Notes: generated by a model not told the origin, from the letters alone. Counted from the first letter of the stretch, positions 10,479 to 22,325 are shown. The stretch: 64,000 nucleotides of DNA from Anthoceros angustus (GCA_010909165.1 VJWM01000192.1:357411-421410); one strand, 5' to 3'. Program-made: numbers and translations.

Positions 10479-11650
10479 TTAAGGTGAATCTTGAAAGTGC
10501 GTATGTGAAGCATTATGTACTTGGAAAAGATTATATTTGGGTCTACCTGCTGCATCTGCAATTCCCCAATGCGTCTCCACCGGATTAAAAAGATCTGGTT
10601 TTTGATTTTCATCTGTTAAACCAAAGAGAAAGACAGTCAAGTGGCGGTGTGGTCTCATAGGAGTTCCCTCTCCCCTGTTCAAGTAGTTCACAAGATTTGC
10701 GTTGTAGCGATGTGCATTCGCCACATTAGCATATTGATTACCACTAGTAGGCCATCCCGTTTCTGAAACTATAATTCTCATATGCGGGTGACCTATTTTG
10801 CTTAAAGCCGATACGGCGTAGTCAAAAGAAGCTTGAAAAGCACTAGGATAACTCTGACCTTGAACATGATTATCTTCGAAAGCCCAATTAAAGGGATAGT
10901 TAGAATTAAGAGCATAGAAAGGATATATATTAATTGAAAATGAACCATTATATTCATGGAAGAAGTTTGCTATATCTCTCATGAGGGGTAATACCTCTTC
11001 CCTGAATGCACCATTGAGAGGATCATTAGAGGGGTCAGGAGCTATCACATCACCACTAAAGGGAATCGTGAGCTTTACAGAATGTAAATTGTTCGAAGCT
11101 AAGACAGAGTGCACATTGTGAAGTGCACTCATCACTTGTGGGCCACGAGCAACAAAATCTGACAAATTTGGCAAATCTGGCTCATTGCCTAATGCAATAT
11201 GGCTGTGAACACAGAGAAAACGCTCATGAGCATACATGTTTATCAATTATTATTAAATAATGGATGCATAAACCACAAAAATATAAAAAATGTAGGTTAT
11301 ACTCACGTGATACTTGCTCCTCCATTCACATAAGGTAGGATATTTGTCCGAACCCAAGAATGAGCGAAATCTCTATCCGCCATAGCTGTTACATTCTCAT
11401 TTGAACATCCAACCATGACTTCTAGCCTTGCATGGTTTGTTAACTCGTGTAAATATGGATGATCTGGTTCAAAAAACTTGATTCTATTGAATCCATATTC
11501 ATGTATCAAATCAATACCATGTCTTGGGTTGAGTGGATGTGAGGACATCATCCCCCAATTAATACCGATCCCTTCAATTTGCGGAAAGTATGGTAATCTA
11601 CATAATAATAATAATATAAATTGTAAGAATAAAGTTCTTCTCAAAGCCAT
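10479..11650 (-). CDS. Glucan endo-1,3-beta-glucosidase (GH17), two exons
   Basis: Exon 1 is 11650-11307 and exon 2 is 11202-10479, joined across a 104 bp intron (donor GTGAGT, acceptor TTCACAG) into about 355 residues. The start gives a hydrophobic signal peptide ending near 'PQIEG', followed by 'IGINWG', the usual beginning of mature GH17 enzymes. The proton-donor glutamate lies in 'HIALGNEPD' (about residue 122, just after the splice junction) and the nucleophile glutamate in 'IIVSETGWPTSG' (about residue 262). 'LFGLTDENQKP' and 'HWGIADAAGRPKYNL' close the barrel. The family hydrolyses beta-1,3-glucans (callose or fungal wall glucan) in the wall or secretory path. There is no X8/CBM43 module and no hydrophobic GPI tail, so I infer a secreted single-domain enzyme. 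The frame is intact. Confidence 0.92.
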
Positions 11651-12083
11651 GATGGAAAAAAATAATCCCTGCGTCTTTCAAGAAAAAAATCCCTTATGTC
11701 ATTTCGTACTCAAACTTTTAGATATTAAAAATTCCTAGCTTTAATCTTAGGAGTAACAACCCCTTTCTCCTAGGGGGCACACACACAACTAAAAGGCAAC
11801 AACTCACACATGAGTCAAAGGACGACTCAAAGACCATGCGTTGCAGCACCTTACCATGGGGAAAAAAATATTAAGAAGACACCACTTCTTTCTCTTCCTT
11901 CGATCTCCTTCTCAAAGCTCTCTTCCAAGTACATATATGCTAGGCTCCTACCTCTAAACTCCTTATTGCTTCGCAACAACAAGAGTGTGGAGGAAGTGAA
12001 GTGATTGTCTATGAACTACCTCAACCCCTTTTGTTGTGAGACTTTCTTTATCCCAATATAACTATTTTCTTGAGTCTATTTTT
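11651..12083. other. Upstream region of the GH17 gene
   Basis: This should contain the glucanase promoter. I see no decisive TATA box. Short plus-strand frames here lack protein character. Confidence 0.4.
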
Positions 12084-12600
12084 TTGGCTTTGTTAAACCT
12101 TAAGCAAGTTTTAATTACCATCAATATTAATTTATTAACTTCGATCCAGCTTTAAACATGTTGGCTTTCTTATACCTCAAGCAAGTCTTAAATATCACTA
12201 ATCTTCACTTACTAACTTTAATCCAAGATAATTAGCTTTCTTAAGCCTTAAGAAAGTCTTAATTATCATTATTTTTAACTTATTAACTTTAATCCAGCCT
12301 TAAATATGGTGTCTTTCTTAAATCTTAAGCAAGTCTTATCTATCACTAATCTTAAATTACTAATTTCAATTAATCCCTAAACATATTGGCTTTCTAAAGC
12401 CTTAAGCAAGAGTTAATTACTATCAATCTTGTTTTATTACTTTAATTCAGTCTTAAACACGTTGGCTTTCTTAGACCTTAAGCAAGTCTTAGTTGTCACT
12501 TATTTTCAATTACTAATTTTAGTCTAAGATACTTAATTTTCTTAAACCTAAATCCATTAAATTATTAATCTTCATTTCTTAAATCATTAATTTCAACTTA
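12084..12600. repeat. Minisatellite, about seven diverged 75-bp units
   Basis: Variants of 'ttggctttcttaaaccttaa' start near 12084, 12161, 12232, 12309, 12386, 12462 and 12533, giving a spacing of 71-77 bases. Each is followed by 'gcaagtctta' and 'taactttaatcca' blocks. The units are diverged, so the array is old. Confidence 0.85.
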
Positions 12601-12689
12601 ATAACTTCAATTTCTTTTAAAGCAATGGAGACTTTTTAAAAAAGAAAGATTGGAAAACCCATCTACCCGAACCGAGGGGGGACACAAGG

Positions 12690-13375
12690 GGCCAATCACC
12701 CCAGACTTCGCCAACCTCACCTCCCTCACCGAGCTCAGTCTCCGGTCAAACAATCTCAACGGCACACTCCCAACCTTCCTCTGCGACCTCCACAACCTGG
12801 TCACCCTCGATCTGACCTAGAATTTTTTCTCAGGCTCCCTCCCGGCCTGCATCGGCCGCATGCGGCAGCTGAAGCACGTGCAGCTGGGCTACAACTCTCT
12901 CGCCGGGCCCCTTCCCGCCTCCCTTTCCGCCCTGCACAAGCTCCAGGAACTATCGTGACCGACAACCAGTTCAGCGGCCGCCTTCCCAGCCTGCCCATTC
13001 CGAGCCTGAGGTTGCTCGGCCTGGACGGCAAAAACTTCGTGGGCACCATCCCGCCTCACTACGGCAGCCTCTTCTCCCTGGTGGACCCCAGGCTGGGAGG
13101 ATTGAACGTCTCTGCGGACTACGCAAACGAACCAGAGGTCGTGCTCTACAGCGACCTGGAGGGCACCATTCCCCAACAACTGGGTGCCCTGCAGAAGCTC
13201 CAGGTGCTCCACATCCGAACCAGCAACATCCACGGCGTCATCCCGCAATCCTTCAGCACTCTGGTCAATTTGGTGGACCTGGAGCTGGATCGCCTCAGCG
13301 GCCCCGTGCCCGATTTCTCTAAACTCGCCAAGCTCTAGACGGTCGAGCTTGAGAACAATCTGTTTTGAAGTGTAG
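12690..13375 (+). pseudogene. Decayed LRR gene copy
   Basis: This stretch is colinear with 15560-16254 of the intact LRR gene, from 'FANLTSLTELSL' to the 'PDFSKL' end. It lacks the signal peptide, the N-terminal cap and the first repeats. Defects include an in-frame TAG near 12818, a frameshift at 12950 ('ctatcgtgacc' where the intact gene has 'ctgaatgtgacc') and a premature TAG near 13336. Substitutions are frequent, so unlike the transposon copies it looks like ordinary evolutionary decay. 3' flanking similarity continues past 13440. Confidence 0.85.
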
Positions 13376-14325
13376 TAAGCGGGCTAGTGGGAATGGAAAA
13401 CCTCGTGCTGGTTCAGGAATGCTTTGCATGTATTGTATGTACGTTTGGGTTCACTGGTACCGCCTTTGCACGGTACCCGACTGTGAACTTGTGAAGGAAT
13501 TCCCGTCTTGGATTAGATATAACAATAAACTGAATTTTTGGAAGTGTTGTTTGATTGCTGAGGTGAACCTTTGCTGAACAGCACCATCACAAAGGATTTT
13601 GCTGGATAACCTCAGGTCTCGGCAACCAGGCATCTGCCGGTGGGTGCGTATCTGGCAGAAGGCTTGAACTCTAGTTGGAAGGATGCCGTCGCGGGAGTGG
13701 AGTTTGGAGTCTGTAGCTGGTCCTTCTTCTTTTCTGTACCTATCAGTCAGATTGAACACGAGGTGCTTGAGGAAGAACGTAAACTAGTTTCTGACACAGT
13801 GGTATTTGGCAGAGTGACGGGGTCCTCTCCCTTTGTTGAGTGTGGATAAGGCAGGTGGTCAAAGTTCTGGTCCTCTGACTCCTCCAGTGTTCCACTTGAG
13901 ACGTAGTTGCAGGATAGGCAGGCGACTTTTGTCAAGTGCGGAAGGCTGCTGAACCCAACCGGGTACGTATTGAGTGACACGCCGGGGGAAATGTCTGTGG
14001 CTGAAGAGCCCTGGGTATCCGGTCGGCTTTGGCTACCAGAGTGCGTCCGAATTGGTTGAGGTGCGGCAATGCCCCCATGTTTTTTGTAATGTATGTAATA
14101 TTCGATGAGAGAGATGCAGGCCTACGACTTTGGTCAAGTGCGGAATCCATGAAGCCAGCCAGGTAGTTTAAAGGTAGAAGGCCAGCCTGGTCTTGAGTGA
14201 CATGCGGAGGAAGATGTCCGTGGCTGAAGGGTATGTAAGGGCCAGGGCCTGAGGATGAAACGCAGATCAAGCTGATTTGAATTATCCTTCACAGTGTCAA
14301 TGGCTTTGCACGCGGCTGGCAAGGG
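13376..14325. other. Flank of LRR relic and upstream part of tandem unit
   Basis: The first 150 bases match the 3' flank of the intact LRR gene near 16310-16390. From 14011 the sequence is the 5' flank that is repeated from 14731. No separate gene is seen. Confidence 0.5.
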
Positions 14326-15449
14326 ATGAGTGAGAAATTGATGGCACGGGAGAGGGCACATTCGGTGGAGATGGGGCAGCTGGTAATGCCAAGGCGACTG
14401 GCATTGGCCATTTGTTGGCTGTTTGTTGTGCAGCTCTGTGTGAACGTCGCCTCGGCCTGCAACCCAAGCGACCGAGCTGCATTGCTGGCCTTCAAGGCGG
14501 AACTATTTGACAGCTTGGGGACGCTGGACTCGTGGGTGGAAGGCGGGGACTGCTGCAATTTCTACGCTGTCACCTGCAACAAGCAAGGCAGGGTGGTGAA
14601 CCTCACCATCGTGGTGCCGGAGCTCGGGGAGGACTGCGACGGGGTCTACGATATCTGCGAAGTTGTGCAGCGCACGGACAACAGCTCGACCCACAACTTG
14701 CTGGGCAGGACCATCTCCAAACTCTCCGCCCTGGGTATCCGGTCGGCTTTGGCTACCAGAGTGCGTCCGAATTGGTTGAGGTGCGGCAATGCCCCATGTT
14801 TTTTGTAATGTATGTAATATTCGATGAGAGAGATGCAGGCCTACGACTTTGGTCAAGTGCGGAATCCATGAAGCCAGCCAGGTAGTTTAAAGGTAGAAGG
14901 CCAGCCTGGTCTTGAGTGACATGCGGAGGAAGATGTCCGTGGCTGAAGGGTATGTAAGGGCCAGGGCCTGAGGATGAAACGCAGATCAAGCTGATTTGAA
15001 TTATCCTTCACAGTGTCAATGGCTTTGCACGCGGCTGGCAAGGGATGAGTGAGAAATTGATGGCACGGGAGAGGGCACATTCGGTGGAGATGGGGCAGCT
15101 GGTAATGCCAAGGCGACTGGCATTGGCCATTTGTTGGCTGTTTGTTGTGCAGCTCTGTGTGAACGTCGCCTCGGCCTGCAACCCAAGCGACCGAGCTGCA
15201 TTGCTGGCCTTCAAGGCGGAACTATTTGACAGCTTGGGGACGCTGGACTCGTGGGTGGAAGGCGGGGACTGCTGCAATTTCTACGCTGTCACCTGCAACA
15301 AGCAAGGCAGGGTGGTGAACCTCACCATCGTGGTGCCGGAGCTCGGGGAGGACTGCGACGGGGTCTACGATATCTGCGAAGTTGTGCAGCGCACGGACAA
15401 CAGCTCGACCCACAACTTGCTGGGCAGGACCATCTCCAAACTCTCCGCC
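14011..15449 (+). repeat. Tandem duplication of about 719 bp at the LRR 5' end
   Basis: 14011-14730 and 14731-15449 are nearly identical; the one difference noticed is five C against four C near 14070. The unit holds the LRR 5' flank and first part of the coding region. The junction shares GCCCTGG between the upstream flank (14009) and the coding sequence (near 15448), which fits microhomology-mediated duplication. Confidence 0.92.
14326..14808 (+). pseudogene. Truncated LRR gene copy, chimeric end
   Basis: The first 135 codons are identical to those of the downstream LRR gene (start region, signal peptide, N-terminal cap to 'TISKLSAL'). At 14731 the frame runs into duplicated 5' flank and adds about 25 unrelated residues before a stop. 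It keeps the promoter-proximal sequence, so a short secreted cap fragment could be made. Confidence 0.85.
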
Positions 15450-16247
15450 CTGGAGGTGCTCTCCCTGACGAACTTTCTCTTCTTTGAGTCCCTGCCCACG
15501 GGGCTGGGTAAACTCAAGAATCTCAAGGTCCTGCGCCTGGAGGAGGCTCTCTTCTCGGGGCCACTCCCCCCAGACTTCGCCAACCTCACCTCCCTCACCG
15601 AGCTCAGTCTCCGGGTGAACGATCTCAACGGCCCCCTCCCAGCCTTCCTCTGCGACCTCCACAACCTGGTGAGGATCGATCTGTCCCACACTTCTTTCGC
15701 AGGCCCCCTCCCGGCTTGCATCGGCCGCCTGCGGCAGCTGGAGCACCTGCAGCTGGCCTACAGCTCTCTCACCGGCCGCCTTCCTGCCTCCCTTTCCGCC
15801 CTGCGCAAGCTCCAGGAACTGAATGTGACCGACAACCAGTTCAGCGGTCCCCTTCCCAGACTGGCCAAATTTCCGAGCCTGAGGTTGCTCGGCCTGGACG
15901 GCAATAAATTTGTGGGCACCATCCCACCGCACTACGGCAACCTCTCGTCCCTAGTGGACTTCCGTCTGGGAGGATTGAACGTCTCTGCGGAGTCCGCAAA
16001 CGAACCAGAGGTCGTGCTCTACAGCAAGCTGAAGGGCACCATTCCCCAACAACTGGGTGCCCTGCAGAAGCTCCAGGTGCTTCACATCCGAGCCAGCAAC
16101 ATCCACGGCGTCATCCCGCAATCCTTCAGCACCTTGGTCAAATTGGTGGATTTGGAGCTGGATCGCAACCGCCTCAGCGGCCCGGTCCCCGACTTCTCCA
16201 AGCTCACCAAGCTCCAGACGCTCCAGCTTGAGGACAATCTGTTCTGA
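15105..16247 (+). CDS. Secreted leucine-rich repeat protein, PGIP/DRT100-like
   Basis: The single-exon frame is open from ATG 15045 (400 residues), but I prefer the ATG at 15105 because 'MPRRLALAICWLFVVQLCVN' then becomes a clean signal peptide cleaved near 'ASA-CNPSD'. Next comes an LRRNT_2 cap ('DRAALLAFKAEL', 'WVEGGDCCNFYAVTC') and about ten plant-specific 24-residue LRRs with L-x-G-x-(I/L)-P, such as 'LSGPVPDFSKLTKLQTLQL'. There is no transmembrane helix or kinase domain; the protein stops just after the last repeat, so it is likely apoplastic. Such proteins usually bind ligands, for example pathogen polygalacturonases, or act with receptor kinases; the ligand is unknown. The truncated copy at 14326 and relic at 12690 show local expansion. 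Confidence 0.85.
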   Translation: MPRRLALAICWLFVVQLCVNVASACNPSDRAALLAFKAELFDSLGTLDSWVEGGDCCNFYAVTCNKQGRVVNLTIVVPELGEDCDGVYDICEVVQRTDNSSTHNLLGRTISKLSALEVLSLTNFLFFESLPTGLGKLKNLKVLRLEEALFSGPLPPDFANLTSLTELSLRVNDLNGPLPAFLCDLHNLVRIDLSHTSFAGPLPACIGRLRQLEHLQLAYSSLTGRLPASLSALRKLQELNVTDNQFSGPLPRLAKFPSLRLLGLDGNKFVGTIPPHYGNLSSLVDFRLGGLNVSAESANEPEVVLYSKLKGTIPQQLGALQKLQVLHIRASNIHGVIPQSFSTLVKLVDLELDRNRLSGPVPDFSKLTKLQTLQLEDNLF

Positions 16248-17139
16248 AGCTTAGGAAGGGTGCCAGTGGGAATGAAAAAACTCGTGCTGGTTCAGGAATG
16301 CACTGTATGCATTGTATGTATGTTTTGGCACACCGGTACCGTCTTTGCACGGTACCCGACTGTGACCTTGTGAAGAAATCCCGGTCTGGGGCCAAGATAT
16401 AAGGAAAGACTGAACTGTTGGAAGTGCCGGTCCACCTCCAAGGTCCCTGCGTTGTGCCTACCTTCATCATCCACAAAGACGACAGAGGGATCCGGAGCAT
16501 CATCATGTTTCCTATGCATGTGTGCTTCACGCCCCTGACTGATCTTTGAGCTTTCATGGTGGGATTTCAAGAGAAAGATTAGCTGCTAGGAAAGGTGGCT
16601 GCAGAGTTCATGGGGGGTCCAAGCCATCCGGCATATGTGCAGTGTCAGCGTGGGTGCAGGCCGGCAGTACGGGCGCTATGGCAGATCCAAGAACTTGCTT
16701 GCGAGACACAACGTCTCACTGGAAGCCAGAACGTCTCTGCGCCTGGATGCTCTGGAAGAGCCATTTTTGCCCATGGTCTCCACTTTTGCAGATTTCTTGG
16801 GATGTAAAGGGCGAGACAGGAGACGCAGTTTCCAAAATACCAGTCGCCACCTCACAATTCTTGATACATACTTGGTCTGAACATTGACATGGTTATAAAA
16901 TGTGACAGCTTGGAGGATGCTCGCAGAGACGTTTGACAGTTTGGGCCACAAGAGATGTGGTTTCTACGGACTACTTCGATTTCCACTGACTGTCAGCATG
17001 GACTTGGTGTAGAATCTCTTCATTTGTATACAAGAATGCAGCAGGAAGGCATCTGCCCTGCAGATAAAACCACATTTGCCTGCCTTTGAAACGCGTGTGC
17101 TAGCATTGGAGCTCTACATGAGGGAATGAACCTTCATTG
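16248..17139. other. No gene seen
   Basis: The 3' flank of the LRR gene followed by sequence with only short, non-protein-like frames. Confidence 0.4.
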
Positions 17140-17400
17140 GCAGATAGAGTTCTAGACCAAGTCTGGAAGCTGACATTGTCATTGGCAACGCACTTGTGGA
17201 TACCTATGGGAAATGTGGGAGCATTGGCAATGCTCGCCGAGTGTTTTATGATCTACCTTCAAGACATGTTGTGCCGTAGAATTCAATGCTTGTGGGGTAC
17301 GCTGAGCACGGTTTTCCCAAGAATCCCTTTCTCTCCATGCAAGTATGCAGCAAGAGGGCATAACTTGCGCTGACATGTTACTTTTATGTCTCTTGTATGA
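17140..17400 (+). pseudogene. PPR protein fragment
   Basis: One frame reads 'ADIVIGNALVDTYGKCGSIG' followed by 'ARRVFYDLPSRHVV', a stop, then 'NSMLVGYAEHGFPK'. This is the PLS-class pentatricopeptide pattern of plant organelle RNA-binding proteins. About two repeats survive, broken by an in-frame TAG and a frameshift. No start or other repeats lie nearby. Confidence 0.8.
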
Positions 17401-18049
17401 CCTTATTCGGAAGGATAATTCAATAGATATTAAAATAATAAAATTAATCAAGAACATAAATGAAAGATTTTGATAAGGTAGAAGTTATGCAATTATATTT
17501 TCATCACTTAGAAGACAAGTATAACTCAATAAATTCTTTTTCAGGTGCTAAAGAGGTTTCACTTCACAACAAGCAAGGCAAGTCAATGATCTTTTGAATC
17601 ATGAGAAATGATCTTTTGAATCATGAGAATTGACTCACTGGCAGAGCCAATGTGTGAGCTGGCCCACACAAGTTTAGGTTTACGGTTTAGGATTTATGGT
17701 TTAGGATCTATGTTAAAGTTTACTTAGTTATAATCAAGGCTTGATTAGAGCTTGAGCTTAAGAAACCAACGATGAAGGGAGTGATAATTAAGGCTTACTA
17801 AGGGCTTAACCCCTAAACGACAGAGCCTGTTTTCTGGGTTTTTGACTGAACTTTATCAGGGATTCTTGGCAAGGCCATGGATATCCTCACAATAAATCAT
17901 TATAATCGGAGGTCAAGAGTATGCCCATTCGAATTTACATACAGACGATTCGGCCATTCACAATATGGCCCTTCATTCGCATGTAGTCTGGCCTTAGTTC
18001 AGGGCATCTTTTAGGAATCTCACCTCTGTGCCCATTGTGGATGAGGAAA
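17401..18049. other. Noncoding, includes dispersed repeat fragments
   Basis: 'atgatcttttgaatcatgag' is tandemly repeated at 17586-17629. 17670-17715 has degenerate TTTAGG-like words. 17860-17980 resembles 53475-53600, so both belong to a dispersed family. No gene is seen. Confidence 0.5.
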
Positions 18050-18650
18050 GAACTGTGGACTCCCCCTCAGGAAGGTAATAGGCGTGTTTTTTTTTTTCTT
18101 CTTTAGTGTGTGGCGTGGGAAATAAGGCGGAAAAAGGGGAAATAAGGACGAATGGGCTGGATTACGACGGACAAGAAGGGCTGAAGAAGGGATCCGTGTC
18201 GGACAATGTCGGGAACTCCGGAGTAGGCTACAAGGAACTCCGGATTAAACTCAGGAGCGGACCAAGGTAAGTCCGGTGGAGAAGGAGCGGGACGTAACAG
18301 GCAAGCGGGACACGTGGACGGTACCGAGTGGAAGAGTGACATGCAGCGGACCAAGACCGCAGAGTTGTCAGCAGCCGTTATAGGCAGGTAACCATGACCC
18401 AAGGACATGCACCAAAAAGGCGGCGGGCGTGAAGTTGAAGTACACGATGCAGGACTCTGGCAGTTTCTAGCAGCAAAAGGAAGTCTTCCTGCGCATCAAT
18501 TACGCCCAAGGCCCCGGCGCTGAGAGAAGACCATTTTCCCGGTCGACTTCTCGGCAGTTCGTGCAGTCGCTCGAGTTGAGACACCCCGCTCTTTGGCGCT
18601 TTCTCTTCCGACGTTCGAGCGCAACGCCAGGTGACCTTCATCTTCTTTCG
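18050..18650 (+). mobile_element. LTR-like repeat related to element C (solo copy)
   Basis: From the poly-T run near 18088 through 'gaaataaggcgg', 'aactccggagtagg' and on to 'tttggcgctttctc', this matches the reverse complement of 52230-51560, which lies just upstream of the element C coding region. It therefore looks like a solitary LTR of that family, truncated where Copia A begins at 18766. Confidence 0.6.
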
Positions 18651-18765
18651 GCATGTCGATTCCTCCGCAGCTCAGGAGCCTCGCAAAGAGTGTCACAGCC
18701 CTCCATACCTCGGCCAGGCGGCGGGGCGCACACACGGGGTGGCGATATAGCAAACAAGCGCTTGT

Positions 18766-18916
18766 TGTTTATTTTGCGAGGAGCGAAAAACAGACTTTGT
18801 AAAATGATAAAACAAAAAGTGTGTGTCCAAAAAGTACATATGGCCTCACTATATATGTAACTCAAAAACGGTTCACATGACGAACCCTAACTAGCCGCAC
18901 CCTTTTATATTTAACA
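18766..18916 (-). repeat. 3' LTR of Copia A
   Basis: A 151 bp direct repeat of 26143-26293, differing at one noticed base (catgacgaac against catgaccaac). Confidence 0.95.
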
Positions 18917-19149
18917 CTCCCTCTAAAGGTAAGCTAGGTTAGGTTAAACGCGTTCACACCGCTCTGAAAACGTTACGCCCGACTTCACGCTGTCAGTGTA
19001 CCAGTACGCGCGAGCCTAGCGTAAACTCCCGTCGCCATAAGAATCCTCCAGACTATCCTCTTTACCATTTCTGTACTCAGCTTCGTTTGCGTCTTCATCC
19101 TCGAGCACTACTCCACGCAGATAACTGAAAGCATGAGAACTCGAAGGGG

Positions 19150-19625
19150 AACGAGCTACGAGTGCCCTGAAGTGTATTAGAGAAGGAAAAAAGGAAGGAG
19201 AATCCATGAGAAGGATTCGTGTCATGAATCACCACTGTGGACACCATGTCCCATTGAACAACCGGTAGCTGCGTGTCATCCTTCGCCACTAAACATGGTC
19301 CTTTGCCGGGGTCGAGGCGAAAGGACGGAGGAGCAAGAGCATCCAACGGGGATGCGCTACTCCATACATGCGGCCCCAATCTTGGCTACCAAGCTAAAGA
19401 TGGCCATGGAAAGAATAACAGAGCTGGAGCTTATGCTGGCTGACGGCAGGGCACCACCGCCGGGTGACAAAGAGCAGGATGTGAAGCCTGCTATATGAGA
19501 GAAGTATCGCGTTGCCAGGAGATTAGGTCTTAAGGTAAGCTTCATCCTCCCTGCAAGGCTATCCATCTCCCTCTTTCGTTTCACTAACAGGAAATGTGTG
19601 CAGTGTCAGCAGCTCTTGTGTGCCT
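19150..19625 (+). CDS. Antisense ORF between pol and 3' LTR of Copia A
   Basis: It lies opposite to pol. One plus-strand frame reads through 'SPLWTPCPIEQPVAACHPSP', 'MVLCRGRGERTEEQEH' and a helical 'ATKLKMAMERITELELMLAD' to a TGA at 19496. Beyond it, 'EKYRVARRLGLK' meets a GTAAGC donor (19535), a possible acceptor (19590) and the cysteine cluster 'KCVQCQQLLC'. The plan (cysteines, coiled coil, C-terminal C-x-x-C) resembles the antisense ORF in Copia B, though no residue-level homology is proven. Function unknown; start and splicing uncertain. Confidence 0.4.
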
Positions 19626-19699
19626 CCAAGGAAGACTGAGGGCACAACACAATTCCCAAGGGAACCTTCGGGTTCCCACCCCACCCCACCACAGATAAG

Positions 19700-22325
19700 T
19701 TATCCGAAATACTTGGTATAGTCGTCCAGGCCTAGCCCTGAAAGATGTTGGTAGTGTTTATGCTTTGCCAATCCTTTCGTTAGCACATCTGCGACGTTAG
19801 AATCTGTGTGCACATAACCCACCTTCACGACTCCGCGCCCCACCACATCTCTAATGTAGTGATGTTGAATTTCTATATGCTTAGTGCGGGCGTGAAAACG
19901 TGGATTAGCGACAAGGGCTAAGGCTGACATGTTATCACACATGATAGGGGTAGGTGTCTGGGTCTGGTCGAGGTCATGAAGGAAGGTCCTTTCCCATTCA
20001 CCTCCTTTGAAGCATCATCAATGATTTGTACTGCTTACATGGAAGGCAGGCTATGGAAGATTGCTTCTTACACGACCAATTCACAGCAGCGGAAGATAAC
20101 AGGAAGTAGTATGTGGAGAGACTTTTTCGAATCGACGCCACGAAGATTGAACCCCTAAGGTAAGTTTCACTGCCTAGTCCTTCGATAGAAGAGTCCATAA
20201 TTGTGGGTTCCTTTGAGATAGCGGAAAATCCGCTTGAGAGCCCAATGTGTTCTTCCCGGATTCTCCGAAATTGTGATACTGCTTACAGATCGGATATCCG
20301 CCTTGTCCAGCTAAGAAGATTAGACCGCCGATCGATGTCTCAGAGGGGACATCCTTCATGTCCTTAATTTCTTCCTGGGATTGTGGGCACTGGAGACTGG
20401 TAAGTTTCACGCCCATAGCGAAAGGAGTAGTCGAGGGTCTAGCTTCGTCAAGTTTGAACTTGTGCAAAATGTCATTGATATATTTATGCTGGTGAACTAT
20501 CAGCAGCCCTTCCTCTCGCACTTAAGATTTGAACTCCCAACAAGATTTAAGTTCTCCGATGTCTTTCATCTCGAACTTGGTACTTAGCTTATGCTTAACA
20601 TCGCCAACAGAGTGTTATCGGCAAGAATGACATCACAACATATAGGCTAATATGACGAAGCCGCTTCCTTGACTGAGTCGGTAAACATTAGAGTCTGCTG
20701 TGCTTTGGACAAAGGATATACTGAGCAGGAAAATATGCATAGTGATATACCATATTCGGCCACTTTGTTTTAGTCCATATATACTTTGTTTTAACTTGAG
20801 CAGTTTAAGCACTTTGGTGGGATGTTCAGGATCTTCATATCCTTCAGGCTGTGCCATATACAGGTCTTCATCCAGGTCTCCATAGAGGAAGGCCGTGCAC
20901 ACATCCATTTGCTGTAAGTCAAGGTTCAACTCTGTTGCAAGAGCCAGCAGTATGCGAATGGATTGTGCTCGAACAACTGGTGAATGTTTCCTGGTAATCT
21001 AGGCCCTCAACCTGGGTAAATCCTCTTGCCACCAGTCTGGCTTTGTATCTGGCAATCTCCCCTTTGGCATTGAGTTTAAGTTTAAAAACCCACTTACAAG
21101 AGATGGCTTTGCGTCTAGGTGGGAGGTCAGCGATTTGCCAGGTCTTGTTCTTGAGCAAAGATTGGTATTCATCCTCCACTGCTACCTGCCACTTGGAGCA
21201 ATCTGGGCCATGGAGGGCTTCCTTGTATGATAGGGGTTCCTCGGCAGGGAGGATATTCTGTAGCACCAAAAACTGCCAAGACGTTCGAAAATCGATGGAT
21301 TGATAATAGGGTTCTAACCACTGGTCTGGAGGTGGCCTATGGCGTGTGGAACGTCAGAGGTTGGTTCAGGATCAGAGTCAGGTTCTGAATGCTGAACAGG
21401 GTCCGGTGACATCCTCCTCATCAGCCGAATTTGAACTATCATTTGCAGTGAGATCATCTGTTGGTTCACCCGGGTCTACTGTAGGGTGAGGGTCAACAAC
21501 AGGGGGAGCCTCTACTGAGTCATCTACATTTGCAAATGGAAGGTTAGGGGGTTCTTCTACGTCATCTGTAGGGAAGGTGACAGTATCAAAGCTTTCATTT
21601 GCATCTACTCCCTCTAAGGGGTTAGAGGGTGTGGGGTTGGTAGTCAGTGTGCAAGGTTCTATGAAGGTGACACTGCGGGCAAGGACTAATGATTGAGTGT
21701 CAAGGTCATAGAGTTTGTACGCTTTCACATGTTCACTGTACCCCACAAAAAGGAGACGTTGAGCTCGGTCCTCTAACTTCTTGCGTTTTTCTGCAGGAAT
21801 ATAGGCGAAGGCCTTGGATCCAAATACTCGGAGGTGGAGCAAACTAGGATTTCGATGCCAGAAAACCTCATAAGGAGTCTGTCCAGTGACAGAGCTGGTA
21901 AGTATCCTGTTAAGTATATACGTGGCTATAACAATAGCCTCCGCCCAATACTCTTGAGGTAAGTTGGCATGAAGTAGCATACTCCTGGTCATTCCAAGTA
22001 GCGTCTGATTTTTACGTTCAGCAACTCCATTCTGTTGCTGAGTGTATGGAACAATAAGTTGTCTTTGAATGCCCTGTTCTTGAAGGTAATCATCAAAGGC
22101 ATTGTTGACAAATTCTGTCCCATTATCACTGCGTAGGACTTTAAGTAGGCATCCAGATTGTCTTTGTGCAAGTGGGAGCCACTGCTTAAAGTGCATGAGA
22201 GTGTCGCTTTTCAGGTGCATGGGAAAGGTCCAGGAGTACCGACTAAAGTCGTCCGTGAGGGTTAGATAGTACACTGCTCCACCTAGAGATGGCTCGTGGA
22301 TCTTTCCAGAGATATCAGCATGCAC
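19700..22325 (-). pseudogene. Copia A integrase, reverse transcriptase and RNase H
   Basis: An undisturbed 315-codon frame (22325-21378) carries the integrase core: 'MHADISGK', 'LRSDNGTEFVNNAF' and 'NGVAERKNQTLLG' supply the D, D and E. Below it 21269-20919 has the reverse transcriptase start ('CKWVFKLKLNAKGEIARYKA') and 20929-20633 'QMDVCTAFLYGDLDEDLYMA' with 'IYGLKQSG'. 20521-20174 and 19942-19700 give the connection and RNase H end ('CDNMSALALVANPRFHARTK', 'DSNVADVLTKGLAKHKHY'). At least four frame changes break it, and the YVDD box region near 20640 is unreadable, so it is not functional as written. Confidence 0.9.

Noticed and set aside
17670-17715. Interstitial telomere repeat
   Set aside because: Only a few degenerate TTTAGG-like words; no true array.
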